From Streptomyces sp. NBC_00654 (GTDB taxonomy: Bacteria; Actinomycetota; Actinomycetes; Streptomycetales; Streptomycetaceae), in NCBI RefSeq assembly GCF_026341775.1, contig NZ_JAPEOB010000002.1:744001-808000 (forward strand): a stretch of 64,000 nt of DNA. The letters are read 5' to 3'. This document shows, one piece after another, positions 27,339-35,746 of the stretch. Numbering within the stretch: position 1 is the first letter of the stretch; each line of letters begins with the position of its first letter. The notes below the pieces were generated by a model. It was not told the DNA's origin, did no database searches, and saw nothing but the letters and a program-made list of their open reading frames with translations. A program made the position numbers and the translations under genes.

Positions 27339-28163
27339 ATGACCTCGGGACAGTCGCGCACGGGACCCGGTGCGGCGCCGCTGACAGGAGCGGCGGCACC
27401 GTGCTGGGTCAATCTCATGACCAGCGACCAGGAGGCCGCGCAACGGTTCTACGGTGCCGTCCTGGGCTGGACGTTCCGCCCGGGAAGGCTCGGCCGGCAG
27501 TTCGCCGTCGCCCGCCGCGGCGGGGTGCCCGTCGCCGGGATCAGCGCCATGTCGTCCGTGTACCAGGTCGCCATCGCCTGGATGCCCTACTTCGCCGTCG
27601 AGGACGCCGATGTCGCCGCCGCCCGGATCCGTGAGCGCAGCGGGACGGTGGCGGTCGGTCCGCTGACGCTCGGCAAGGGACGCGGGGTCCTGGCCGCCGA
27701 CCGGGACGGGGCGGCGTTCGGCCTCTGGGAGCGGACCGAGCCCGCCACCTCACCACCGGCCCCGGACGGCCATTCGCACGCCTGGCTGCGGCTGCGCACC
27801 CGTGACGCGTTCGATGCCGCGATCTTCTACGGCGAGGTGCTCGACTGGGCCAGTGGCCGTCCCGGCTGCTGCGACGTCGCGTACGAGGGGGACGAGGTCA
27901 TCGTGCGGTGCGACGGGCGGCCACTGGCCCGGATCAGCTCCGGGGCGGTGGAGGCGGCCGTCGACCCCGTCGTGCGCCCGCACTGGCAGGTCCAGTTCCC
28001 CGTGACGGACCTGGCGGGAACCATCGCGGCGGCACAGCGGCACGGCGGCACCCTGGTCGAGGAGCAGGCCGTGCTCCGCGGCCGTGAGGCGACCCTGCGG
28101 GACCCGGACGGAGCGCTCTTCACCGTGACCGATGTGCGCAGCCCGGCGCGGACGGACGACTGA
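27339..28163 (+). CDS. Two-domain VOC (glyoxalase/bleomycin resistance) family protein
   Basis: A 274-residue protein made of two vicinal-oxygen-chelate modules (about 20-130 and 145-265). Each begins with the conserved strand-helix pattern (NLMTSDQEAAQRFYGAVLGW; LRLRTRDAFDAAIFYGEVLDW) and ends with a DPDGA-type strand. Such proteins are metal-dependent lyases, dioxygenases or antibiotic-binding proteins; the usual metal residues are only partly present, so a binding role is possible. It starts 13 nt after the DUF6479 gene and is probably co-transcribed. Confidence 0.82.
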   Translation: MTSGQSRTGPGAAPLTGAAAPCWVNLMTSDQEAAQRFYGAVLGWTFRPGRLGRQFAVARRGGVPVAGISAMSSVYQVAIAWMPYFAVEDADVAAARIRERSGTVAVGPLTLGKGRGVLAADRDGAAFGLWERTEPATSPPAPDGHSHAWLRLRTRDAFDAAIFYGEVLDWASGRPGCCDVAYEGDEVIVRCDGRPLARISSGAVEAAVDPVVRPHWQVQFPVTDLAGTIAAAQRHGGTLVEEQAVLRGREATLRDPDGALFTVTDVRSPARTDD

Positions 28164-28191
28164 GCCGTTCGGTCCTGCGGGCCGCTCAGTC
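28158..28191. terminator. Hairpin between convergent VOC and DUF6328 genes
   Basis: GACTGAGC (28158-28165) pairs perfectly with GCTCAGTC (28184-28191) around an 18-nt loop. Both convergent stop codons lie within or beside the arms. It would work in both directions but the stem is only 8 bp. Confidence 0.4.
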
Positions 28192-28764
28192 CCGCGGGCC
28201 CGAGCGCCGCCGCCGGCCCCGGCCGTCCGCGCGGGCGCGCTCCCACAGAGGGAACGCGAACCAGCAGACCAGGAACCACAGCGCCATGCCGCCCACCAGC
28301 CACAGGGCCGCGCCATTGTGCAGGGCGACGCGGAGGATCAGCAGCAGGGCCGAGCACATCGTGCAGAACAGCAGCACCAGACCGAGCACGGTCAGCCGCG
28401 AGGCCCAGACGACCGTCACCGGCTTGACCCGGCGGCCGGTGAGCAGCCGGTGGTACGAGACGGGCCCGATGAGCGTGGCCGCCGTCGCCGAGCCGAGCAG
28501 GACCGTCACCACGTAGATGTTGCGGTCGGTGACCGACAGTTCGGTGAACCGTGGCTGGAAGACCACGGCGAGCAGGAAGCCGAAGAGGATCTGTACGCCG
28601 GTCTGGGCGACCCGCAGTTCCTGGAGCAGATCGCTCCACCGCCGGTCCGCCCGTTCCTCCTCGGTCTCCCGGCGCCCGCTGTCCCGGTCCGTCGCCCGGT
28701 CCGCTCCCCCGGCCGCCCCGGCGTCCGCATCCCCGTCCCGGGCGCCGTCAGAACTCCGTACCAC
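28186..28764 (-). CDS. DUF6328 family membrane protein
   Basis: A 192-residue integral membrane protein. A charged N-terminal tail (about 1-55, ETEEERADRRW) leads to WSDLLQELRVAQTGVQILFGFLL, the family signature, then four hydrophobic helices to about residue 170 and an Arg-rich end. Function is unknown; the family is widespread in actinomycetes. The GTG at 28764 is chosen because GAGGAGG lies 6 nt upstream; the frame is open much further but that part is Pro/Arg-rich shadow of the G-rich repeats. Confidence 0.75.
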   Translation of the reverse strand: MVRSSDGARDGDADAGAAGGADRATDRDSGRRETEEERADRRWSDLLQELRVAQTGVQILFGFLLAVVFQPRFTELSVTDRNIYVVTVLLGSATAATLIGPVSYHRLLTGRRVKPVTVVWASRLTVLGLVLLFCTMCSALLLILRVALHNGAALWLVGGMALWFLVCWFAFPLWERARADGRGRRRRSGPRD

Positions 28765-28910
28765 CGGATGCCTCCTCACTGCGCCTGTACGGATCTCTCC
28801 GCGACGGTGGGCCCGAGGTACCGCGCGTTCCTCCGGTGCCGCGTGGCGAACCCTCTCCCTCCATGGTGAGCGCATCACGGGCGGCTCCGCCCGCCGGAGA
28901 CGGCCGCACG

Positions 28911-28990
28911 GCGGGAGGCCGGTGAGTGAGGGGGGAGGCCGGTGAGTGGGGGGGGAGGCCGGTGAGTGGGGGGGAGGCCGGTGGCCGGGG
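28911..28990. repeat. G-rich tandem repeat, about 20-bp unit
   Basis: Three near-identical 19-20 bp units (GGTGAG then a G-run then GAGGCC) at 28921-28940, 28941-28960 and 28961-28979, flanked by partial copies. Runs of six to eight guanines on the + strand are spaced so that G-quadruplex formation is possible. It sits in the 435-nt gap 28765-29199, upstream of both the DUF6328 gene and the small VOC gene; the rest of that gap shows no gene. Confidence 0.85.
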
Positions 28991-29199
28991 CAGGGGCAGG
29001 GGCCGCCGACCGGAGCGGGGGTCGGTGGCCCGGGCTCGGTGGGGGCGGTGGGCAGGGGGCGGAAATGAGCCATCACGCCAGGAGCCCTCGACGTCCCTCC
29101 GTCCGCCTGCCTAGGATCCCCGCACGGCATCGCGCGTCGGTCACCGGCCGGGTGAGGCGTGGAGGTAGCCCGTGAGATGCCCGTTGGAGGCATTCCACA

Positions 29200-29586
29200 G
29201 TGTCAGTAGAGTTGAATCACACCATCGTTCATTGCCGGAACAACCGGGAATCCGCCGAGTTCCTGGCGCACCTTCTGGACCTGGAGACCGGGCCGGAATG
29301 GGGCCCTTTCATTCCGGTCGACCTCGCGAACGGCGTCACACTCGACTTCGCGACGGTTCCCGAAGACTCGATCGCGATGCAGCACTACGCCTTCCTCATC
29401 TCGGAGGCGGAGTTCGACACGGCGTTCGCCCGGATCAAGGAGCAGGGGCTGACCTACTACGGCGATCCCCATCAGAAACTCCCCGGCGAGATCAACCACA
29501 ACGACGGCGGCCGGGGCGTGTACTTCTTCGATCCGAGCGGCCATGCCCTGGAGCTCATCACCCGTCCGTACGGCGGCATTTCGTAG
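29200..29586 (+). CDS. Single-domain VOC family protein
   Basis: A 128-residue vicinal-oxygen-chelate protein. VELNHTIVHCRN gives the first strand with a metal-type His, QHYAFLIS the central His and HALELITRP the final Glu strand, so a full H/H/E metal set appears to be present. It is likely a glyoxalase- or dioxygenase-like enzyme acting on a small metabolite that cannot be named. The GTG start at 29200 follows TTGGAGG at good spacing. Fewer extreme GC codons than in flanking genes hint at a different history. Confidence 0.8.
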   Translation: MSVELNHTIVHCRNNRESAEFLAHLLDLETGPEWGPFIPVDLANGVTLDFATVPEDSIAMQHYAFLISEAEFDTAFARIKEQGLTYYGDPHQKLPGEINHNDGGRGVYFFDPSGHALELITRPYGGIS

Positions 29587-29614
29587 CCGTACGGCGCCTG
29601 TGAGCACGACATGA

Positions 29615-29658
29615 CATGGCAGCTGCCCCGTCCGCCGGACGACCGGGCAGCTGCCATG
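29615..29658. terminator. 14-bp perfect hairpin after the VOC gene
   Basis: CATGGCAGCTGCCC (29615-29628) pairs perfectly with 29645-29658 around a 16-nt loop. It lies between the VOC stop and the convergent DUF885 remnant and is a good bidirectional terminator candidate. Confidence 0.65.
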
Positions 29659-29736
29659 GGGCCGGCTCCGGGCGGTCGGCCTCACACTCGTCCCCACCGC
29701 GGACCGTCCGCGCCGTCCGGGCCGGTGCCGCCCTCG

Positions 29737-30534
29737 TCACCCGAGAGCAGCTTCCGTCAGGCCGGCAGCGGGCGCACCGGGGTCACCTCCCAGCCGCCGG
29801 GCCGCGTCCACGTGGCCCCGGTCGCCGAGGAGCTCCCAACGCTGCAGGGCGAGGGGGACGTTGCCCTCGCGCCACAGGCGGCCCATGAAGGAAGCGAGCC
29901 CGAAGGTGTCGCCCTCGCGCTGGGCGGCGTCGGCGAGGAGGTCGTGGATCTGCGTCTTGCCCATGAGGTAGCTCAGCCCCTGGCCCGGGTGCCCGGCGAA
30001 GAAGGCCGCTTCCTCCCAGGCGGTGCCGGAGTCCATGGGGACGTACTCCGCGAGCCGGGTGGCGGCCTGTTCCAGGGTCATTTCGCCGAGGGCGAGGCCG
30101 ATGTCCACCTCCACCCGCAGGGCACGCAGGCGCATCGCGTTCACCACGAACAGAGCACTGGCCGGGGCGTCATCGAACAACCCTGCGTGCAGGGTGAGTT
30201 CCTCGGCGTGGAAGGCGATGCCCTCGTTGACGGCGGAGTCGTAGTAGTGGCGTCGCACCGGGTCGGGACGGCGCCATGAGAGTGCCGACTGCCAGGCGTG
30301 AACGCCCTCATGGATGACGCCGACACGGGGGTCGTGGGCCTCTGCGCGCTGGAAGTAGGGCAGGTCCGCGCGGGGAGCGCGGATGTAGCGCAGGGCGTCG
30401 TCGCCGGGTTGACGGGGTGAGGCCATGTAGTGCGGGACGCCGAGCCAGGTCAGGGGTTCCAGATGGGGCGGCATGGGGGCGTTGCGGTAGTGGCGCAGGT
30501 CATGAGGGAGATCGATGAGGCCTTCGTCGCGTCG
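29737..30534 (-). pseudogene. DUF885 family protein, N-terminally truncated remnant
   Basis: This is the C-terminal half of a DUF885 protein, a putative zinc peptidase-like family whose members are usually above 550 residues. The first ATG is at 30474 (245 residues), but recognisable family sequence (LRHYRN followed by PLTWLG) extends in frame to about 30534 and stops abruptly. VIHEGVHAWQ holds the HExxH-like site, NEGIAFHAEEL the third ligand, and the tail WREGNVPLALQRWELLG is the normal family C-terminus. The missing N-terminal half is replaced by the opposite-strand SARP fragment, so this looks like a deletion or inversion product rather than a functional gene. Confidence 0.72.
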
Positions 30535-31073
30535 CGCGGCCCGAACTCGATCTGTTCCGCTTCATGGACTGTGTCGACGACGCGAAGCGCGCGCTCTCCG
30601 ACGACAACTGTGAGCGCGGGGCGGCGACACTCAACGAGGCCCTGAGGCTCTGGCAGGGACCGCCACTCGTCGACATCCATGCGGGCCCGCTCATCGCGAC
30701 CCATGTCGCCCGGTTGCAGGAAGTCCGCTTCAACAGCCTGGAACTGCGCATCGAGGCCGAACTGAAGCTCGGACTGCACAACGAGCTGATCGGTGAACTC
30801 GTGGGCCTGGCCGAGGAGTACCCGGTCCACGAGAATCTGCACGCGCAACTGATGGTCGCCCTCTTCCGGTCCGGGCGCCAGGCCCAGGCCCTCGCCGTCT
30901 TCCGCAAGCCGCACCACACACTGGCCGAAGAGCTCGGCATCGAGCCGTCCCGCCGGATCAAGCGGCTGCACGAGGCGTTGCTCTCGGCCGACCCCGAGCT
31001 CGAACCGCCCCGGTGCCGGTCCGGCGCGCTGGTGCGCACCCTCGACCTGCTCACCAGCGGCCCGCCCGCCTGA
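30519..31073 (+). pseudogene. SARP/AfsR-type regulator fragment: BTAD domain only
   Basis: The open frame runs from just after a TGA at 30516 and recognisable homology begins near 30534; the first ATG is 30564 (169 residues). The sequence is a bacterial transcriptional activator domain (EALRLWQGPPL, RIEAELKLGLHNELIGEL, LMVALFRSGRQAQAL, EELGIEPSRRIKRLHE) as found in SARP antibiotic regulators. The N-terminal winged-helix DNA-binding domain of about 100 residues is missing, so it cannot act as a normal SARP. It abuts the DUF885 remnant head to head. A stand-alone BTAD protein is possible but less likely. Confidence 0.72.
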
Positions 31074-31090
31074 GCCGGCATCGACACGTG

Positions 31091-32212
31091 TCAGCTCGGC
31101 GCCGCACGCCGGGACAGACCAAAGGCATGCGCCGCCGACACCAGCGTGACGTGATGGTGCCAGCCGCAGAACGACCGGCCCTCGAAGTGCCTCAGGCCGG
31201 CCGTCTCGCTCAGCTCCTCCAACTCCCGGGCGGCCTGGGACTGCAGGGACAGGAACTCGAACACCGCCGCGGTCTGCGCGACTTCGACATTGGTGATCCA
31301 CACCGACTCGGGGCAGCCGCGGTCCGGGGGGCATTCCGCGATGACCTTCCGGGCCCGCTGCGGTCGTCCGGCGCCGCCCGCGGCGTACGGCGGCGTGCTG
31401 GGCGGCAGCGGGGCCGTGACGTAACGAGGGCCGCGGGGCCGGCCGTGGCGCCAGTGCTGTGTCGTGCCCCGGCGGCCGGCCGACCTGGCCAGACCTCCGG
31501 CGCCGGTCACCACCTCACCGGAGCCGAGGCGCGCCAGGGGGGCGGTGGCCGAGGCCCGCACGATGTACTGCAGTCCGCGGATCTCCAGACCGCGGATCAG
31601 CAGGTCCGCGGCGGGGTTTCCACGCGCCTCCACCACCACCGGCGGCGGTTGCAAGCCCCAGGCGACGACCATCTCGTCCAGGGCCTCGAACAGATAGTGC
31701 CAGCGCGAGCGGTGCCGTTCGTGGCCCGGCACCCTGCTGCGGGAGCGACGCTCCTCGTCGGCGTCCCAGGACGGTGGCAGCAGCAGCAGCCAGTTGATCG
31801 GCACGGAGCCGTCCGGGCACACCAGCATGACGGTGAGCCCCAATTGGCAGTTGAGCACCCGGCCGGCGGTCTGCGAGAACTGCCGGTCGACGCCGACGGA
31901 GCTCTTGCCGTTCTTCGGCATGACGACTTCCCCGACCACCCAGGCCGTGGGGCGGAGGGCGGTGGCGGTCTCCTGGGCGAGGTTTCGGCGGACCGGTTCC
32001 CACGCCCAGGAGCTCTGGTTGACGAACTGCTGCAGACTCTGATCGGCCCGCTGCCCCAGGACCCACTCGGAGATCCGGCGCACCGACTTCCGGCCGGGGA
32101 CCTCCACCAGGCCGCGCACGTACACCTCACCCCAGCGGCGCTGGTCGGCACGGGACATCGAAGTGAACAGGAAGGCACAGAACCGGGACAGGTCATCGCT
32201 CGAAGTCAGCAC
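31091..32212 (-). CDS. IS701-like DDE-fold protein, probably catalytically dead
   Basis: A 373-residue protein aligning by motif with IS701-family transposases: N-terminal LFTSMSRADQRRWGEVYVRGL and QSLQQFVNQSSW, then the RNase H-fold core with KNGKSSVGVDRQFSQT and NCQLGLTV. In active relatives the core opens with a DDTG-type motif and later an ADAGYG-type motif; here these read GEVVMPK and VEARGN, so at least the first catalytic acids are replaced. No terminal inverted repeats or target duplications were found around it. It lies 17 nt beyond the convergent SARP remnant, a setting common for domesticated copies in secondary-metabolite regions. The GTG at 32212 is the likely start. Confidence 0.75.
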   Translation of the reverse strand: MLTSSDDLSRFCAFLFTSMSRADQRRWGEVYVRGLVEVPGRKSVRRISEWVLGQRADQSLQQFVNQSSWAWEPVRRNLAQETATALRPTAWVVGEVVMPKNGKSSVGVDRQFSQTAGRVLNCQLGLTVMLVCPDGSVPINWLLLLPPSWDADEERRSRSRVPGHERHRSRWHYLFEALDEMVVAWGLQPPPVVVEARGNPAADLLIRGLEIRGLQYIVRASATAPLARLGSGEVVTGAGGLARSAGRRGTTQHWRHGRPRGPRYVTAPLPPSTPPYAAGGAGRPQRARKVIAECPPDRGCPESVWITNVEVAQTAAVFEFLSLQSQAARELEELSETAGLRHFEGRSFCGWHHHVTLVSAAHAFGLSRRAAPS

Positions 32213-32337
32213 CGGTCCAGGCTGCGCGGCCCGGATGGAAGCCGGATGGAAGCGACATCGAAGCCACGTGCACCCACGCGGCCGGCGCTCGCGGCAGGCG
32301 TCGCGTTCGCCGGGGCGTGCCGGACGCGGCGGGACCG

Positions 32338-33549
32338 CTACGGCTGGGCGGGTACGGCGTCCTGATTCGGGCCCTCCTTCTGGCCCGCTGCCGTCGCCCT
32401 GCGCAGTCCGGGGGCCAGAACCAGGGTCGTGACCAGCGATGCCGCGGCCGTCACCACGATTCCGGTGGACGCCGACGTCAGCTCGGCCACCGAGCCGGCC
32501 AATGCCGCCCCGACCCCCTGCATGGTGAGCATCCCCGAGCTGTGCAGGCCCAGAGCCTGCCCACTCAACTCGTCGGGGGTCAGCGCCATCAGCTGGTTCT
32601 GGAGCAGCAGCCCGGCCGCGTACCCGAACGTGGCGACCGTGACCAGCACCAGGGCCATCGGCAGGCCCGGATGCAGCGCGAACAGCAGGTAGGGGGCTGC
32701 GAGCAGCACGCAGAGCGGGACGGCCAGCCGGTCCCGCCACCGGGCGGGCAGGAAGCGGCCCGCGACGATGTCCCCGACCAGCATGCCCACGGCGCCGAAG
32801 GCGAAGAGCAGGCCGGCGTTGCTGGGCGAGTACGGGACGTAGAGCGACTCCACCCCCACGATCAGGCCGTTGGGCACCCACAGCGCGAGGTAGACGTACC
32901 GCCGGGGAACCGAGGACCAGAGCCGCGCGTTGACGCGCCAGGTCTCGGCGACCGACGTCTTCCCGGCGCCCCGGGGCGGCCGCCTGGTGAGCCCACAGCG
33001 CGCCACCACGCCGGCCAGCAGATACAGGACGGCGGACAGGAGCAGGGTGCCGCGCGCCGAGAACACCATCACCAGGGCGCCGCCGAGCGCGAATCCGCAG
33101 ATCTGGATGATCCCGACCGACATGTTGAGGACGGACCGCCCCATCAGGTAGCCGTCCCTGGTCAGGATCTCGTTGAGCAGCCCGTACCGCACCCCGCCGC
33201 TGACCGACCCGACGACGCCGAGCCCCAGCAGCACCACGAACAGCGCCCAGACCGGCAGCCCCGGGATCGCCTGCAGGGCCGTACCCGTGGCGAAGAGCAG
33301 GCTGAGGCCCGTGATGGCCGCCCGCGGCGGCAGCCGGTCCGCCCCGGACAGCACGGTGGCCGCCCCCACCATATGGGCGAGCGCGGGGGCGAACATGGCC
33401 AGTGAGGACAGGAGCGCCGAGCCGGTCCGCTGGTACACCAGGATGCCGAGGGCCAGTCCGCTCACCGTCTGAGCCGCGGTCTGCCCCGCGGAGGCGAGGA
33501 AGAGCGGGGTGAACTCCTTGGTAAGGAAGAGTTCCCGATAAGTACGCAT
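32338..33549 (-). CDS. MFS transporter
   Basis: A 403-residue major facilitator superfamily protein with about 12 hydrophobic segments, like MFS_3-type exporters. It starts MRTYRELFLTKEFTPLFLA and has a short cytoplasmic loop after helix 6 (RRPPRGAGKTSVAETW). ATG at 33549 is preferred over 33570/33573 because GGAGAG lies about 10 nt upstream. It is divergent from an ArsR-type regulator gene, with 114 nt between them, a classical layout for a regulated efflux pump. The substrate is unknown. Confidence 0.87.
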   Translation of the reverse strand: MRTYRELFLTKEFTPLFLASAGQTAAQTVSGLALGILVYQRTGSALLSSLAMFAPALAHMVGAATVLSGADRLPPRAAITGLSLLFATGTALQAIPGLPVWALFVVLLGLGVVGSVSGGVRYGLLNEILTRDGYLMGRSVLNMSVGIIQICGFALGGALVMVFSARGTLLLSAVLYLLAGVVARCGLTRRPPRGAGKTSVAETWRVNARLWSSVPRRYVYLALWVPNGLIVGVESLYVPYSPSNAGLLFAFGAVGMLVGDIVAGRFLPARWRDRLAVPLCVLLAAPYLLFALHPGLPMALVLVTVATFGYAAGLLLQNQLMALTPDELSGQALGLHSSGMLTMQGVGAALAGSVAELTSASTGIVVTAAASLVTTLVLAPGLRRATAAGQKEGPNQDAVPAQP

Positions 33550-33663
33550 GGCGGAGATTCTCTCCGGCATCATCGACGGATCGCCAGATTTTCGCGGGGC
33601 GGCGAACCCAATGAGCCGGCGGCGGATCGGCACGGCGTTATTCTTTCGCCGGGAGGCCGAACC

Positions 33664-34659
33664 ATGAGCTGGTGGCAGGTCAGCGCCGACACACTGGCCA
33701 CGAGCCGGTTCGTCACGTCTCCGCTCGCCGAGACCACGGCCTGCCTCAAGATCCTGCACCGGGGCGCGGCGGCGCATGCCGGCGAGCGTGACTGGCTCGA
33801 CGCCCATCTGCCGCGCTACCGGGAGCGGTTGGCGCGGGACGCGACCACGGCGTCGCTGGTACGGGCGGCGCTCGGGCGCAGTTGGAATGCCACGTTCCTG
33901 ACGCCGACGCCCGCCGACGCGGGCGACCGCGCGTTCGCCGAAGAACTGGAGCAGGTCCGCCGGACCCCCGCGGCCACCGCCCGCGCCGATCTGCGCGAGT
34001 CGCTGTCCGGCCCGCTGCCCGCTCCCCTCGACCACAGCGACGACCTCGCGGAGCGGGCGGCCGACCTGCTCGCATGGGTATGGACCGAGACGGTGCTGCC
34101 CTCCTGGCCGGTGCGCAAGCACATCATCGAGGCCGATGTCGTGGCCCGCACGGCCCGGTTGGGACAGGGCGGCTGGGTGACGGCCCTGGCCGGCATGCGT
34201 CCGGGCATGCGCTGGCTCGGACAGAACCGGTTGCAGATCACCACCTGTGACAGCCCCTCGCTCGAAGTCTCCGGCGCACAGCTGATGTTCGTCCCCGTCA
34301 CCCCGAGCCAGAGCTGGGTCTGCTGGAACGCGCCGAGGGTGGCCGCGGACCGCACAGTGCGCCGGTGTGCCGTGGTCTACCCGTGCGCCGGCGCGCTCGC
34401 CGGAGCCGACCGCGCCCCGGTTCCCGAGTCCCTGGGTGCGCTGCTCGGCACCGGGCGCGCTGCCGTGCTCGTACTGCTCGACACCCCGAAGAGCACCACG
34501 CAGTTGGTTGCCCTGACCGGCCAGGGCCTGGGCTCGGTAGGGCGGCACCTCAAGATCCTGCTCGCGGCCCACCTGATCCAGCGCAGACGCGCGGGCCGGT
34601 CGGTCCTCTACTTCCGCTCGGCCACGGGCACGACCCTGGTGGACGCCCAGTCCGACTGA
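33664..34659 (+). CDS. ArsR-family (DUF5937-type) transcriptional regulator
   Basis: A 331-residue regulator with an unusual architecture: a long N-terminal domain (about 1-250) of the kind seen in DUF5937 regulators and a C-terminal ArsR winged helix (about 255-325; AVLVLLDTPKSTTQLVALTGQGLGS with recognition helix, then HLIQRRRAGRSVLYF). No cysteine metal site typical of ArsR/SmtB is evident, so it probably senses an organic ligand. CGGGAGG precedes the ATG. Divergent position makes it the likely regulator of the MFS gene. Confidence 0.82.
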   Translation: MSWWQVSADTLATSRFVTSPLAETTACLKILHRGAAAHAGERDWLDAHLPRYRERLARDATTASLVRAALGRSWNATFLTPTPADAGDRAFAEELEQVRRTPAATARADLRESLSGPLPAPLDHSDDLAERAADLLAWVWTETVLPSWPVRKHIIEADVVARTARLGQGGWVTALAGMRPGMRWLGQNRLQITTCDSPSLEVSGAQLMFVPVTPSQSWVCWNAPRVAADRTVRRCAVVYPCAGALAGADRAPVPESLGALLGTGRAAVLVLLDTPKSTTQLVALTGQGLGSVGRHLKILLAAHLIQRRRAGRSVLYFRSATGTTLVDAQSD

Positions 34660-34896
34660 GACGGGACAGGCCCATCCGGCACACACACGCCGAGGCGCAC
34701 GCACAGGCGGACGAGGCCGGGCGGACGCTCCAGGTCGCCGCGGCTCCACGTCCTTGTGACGTCCGCCCCCTCCGGCTCCGGGACGACGCGCCCGGTGAGG
34801 ACCGTCGCCGACGGGCGAGCCGGTCCCGGGGACAGCCATTCCCGCGTTATTCTCCGAAACCATTGCCTCGTATGTGACGGATCGCTTGGAGAAGGA

Positions 34897-34992
34897 ATGC
34901 CCGTACGCGTCACAAGACCGGTCACGGTGACCGCCGGAAGCCGGAGCAGCGCACCGCAGCAGGATCATGAACCGAGCATTCGCCTCCGGTGA
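34897..34992 (+). CDS. Possible 31-codon leader ORF
   Basis: A short frame (MPVRVTRPVTVTAG...) begins at 34897 with a strong GGAGAAGGA ribosome site at ideal spacing, better than that of the following gene. It ends 26 nt inside the next gene in another frame, so its translation could influence that gene. There is no known homologue; it may also be chance. The rest of the gap 34660-34966 shows no gene. Confidence 0.3.
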   Translation: MPVRVTRPVTVTAGSRSSAPQQDHEPSIRLR

Positions 34993-35635
34993 ACGCGCCT
35001 CGCGTGCGATCGACGCGACGCGCCTGCCCGAGGACGTCATGGCACGCATCGACGCCCTCGCCCCCGGAGAGGACCTGGTGATCACCCGGGACGGCGAACC
35101 GGTCGCGAGGATCTCCGGCGTCCCCGGCACCGTCGTCATCGGCACCGTCATGGATCCGGTCACGCCGAGCGCGGCCGATGAGGAGCCGTCGGCCACCGGC
35201 AAGGACGTCACGGTCGTCGTGACGGCGATGGAGCTTTCGGATGCGGCCCGCTCCTCGCTCTCCGACCGGCTCGGCGCGGACTACATCGTGCTCGACATCC
35301 ACGCGGCGCCCGTATCGGCCGACGTCCTGCTGGTGCCGCCGGTCAGCCCGCAGCTGATCGGGAGCCTGCGGTCGGCGTTCCCCGAGGCCCGGGTCGTCGT
35401 CGCCGAGATCGAGGACGACGAACTCGGCGTCAGCTACCAGGGCCCGGTCCGACGCCTGCTCGACGCGGGCGCCGAGGCCTACCTGCCCCCGGCAACCGTC
35501 CCCCGCCTGGCGCAGCTGCTCGACCGAACCCTCACCCACCGACGCCGCCCGCTCGACGGCTCCCCCACGCCGGAGATCGAATCCCTCACGCCGGAGATCG
35601 CACCGCGTCGCGGGACACCGGATTCCCCGCGGTGA
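34967..35635 (+). CDS. Hypothetical protein with Phd-antitoxin-like N-terminus
   Basis: A 222-residue protein. Residues about 15-50 (VMARIDALAPGEDLVITRDGEPVARI) strongly resemble the DNA-binding fold of Phd/YefM antitoxins, where this strand-turn is diagnostic. The remainder (about 75-200) is an unrecognised alpha/beta region with VVVTAMELSDAARSSL and a Pro-rich tail. No toxin gene of the Doc or RelE type is adjacent, so this is probably not a standard toxin-antitoxin pair. The ATG at 34967 has only a weak ribosome site; it overlaps the small upstream frame. Confidence 0.65.
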   Translation: MNRAFASGERASRAIDATRLPEDVMARIDALAPGEDLVITRDGEPVARISGVPGTVVIGTVMDPVTPSAADEEPSATGKDVTVVVTAMELSDAARSSLSDRLGADYIVLDIHAAPVSADVLLVPPVSPQLIGSLRSAFPEARVVVAEIEDDELGVSYQGPVRRLLDAGAEAYLPPATVPRLAQLLDRTLTHRRRPLDGSPTPEIESLTPEIAPRRGTPDSPR

Positions 35636-35746
35636 TCGGTCCGACGCTCGCGCGGGGCGGGCGGAGGGCCCGGCCACCGCACGGCGTCACCTCGTACATC
35701 AGGAGACCGCCGAACGCGGCGCCCGGGGCTCAGCATCACGGGCCGC

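Noticed and set aside
28765..29193. N-terminal extension of the DUF6328 gene
   Set aside because: The extension is Pro/Arg-rich translation of G-rich repeats; the GTG at 28764 has an ideal ribosome site.
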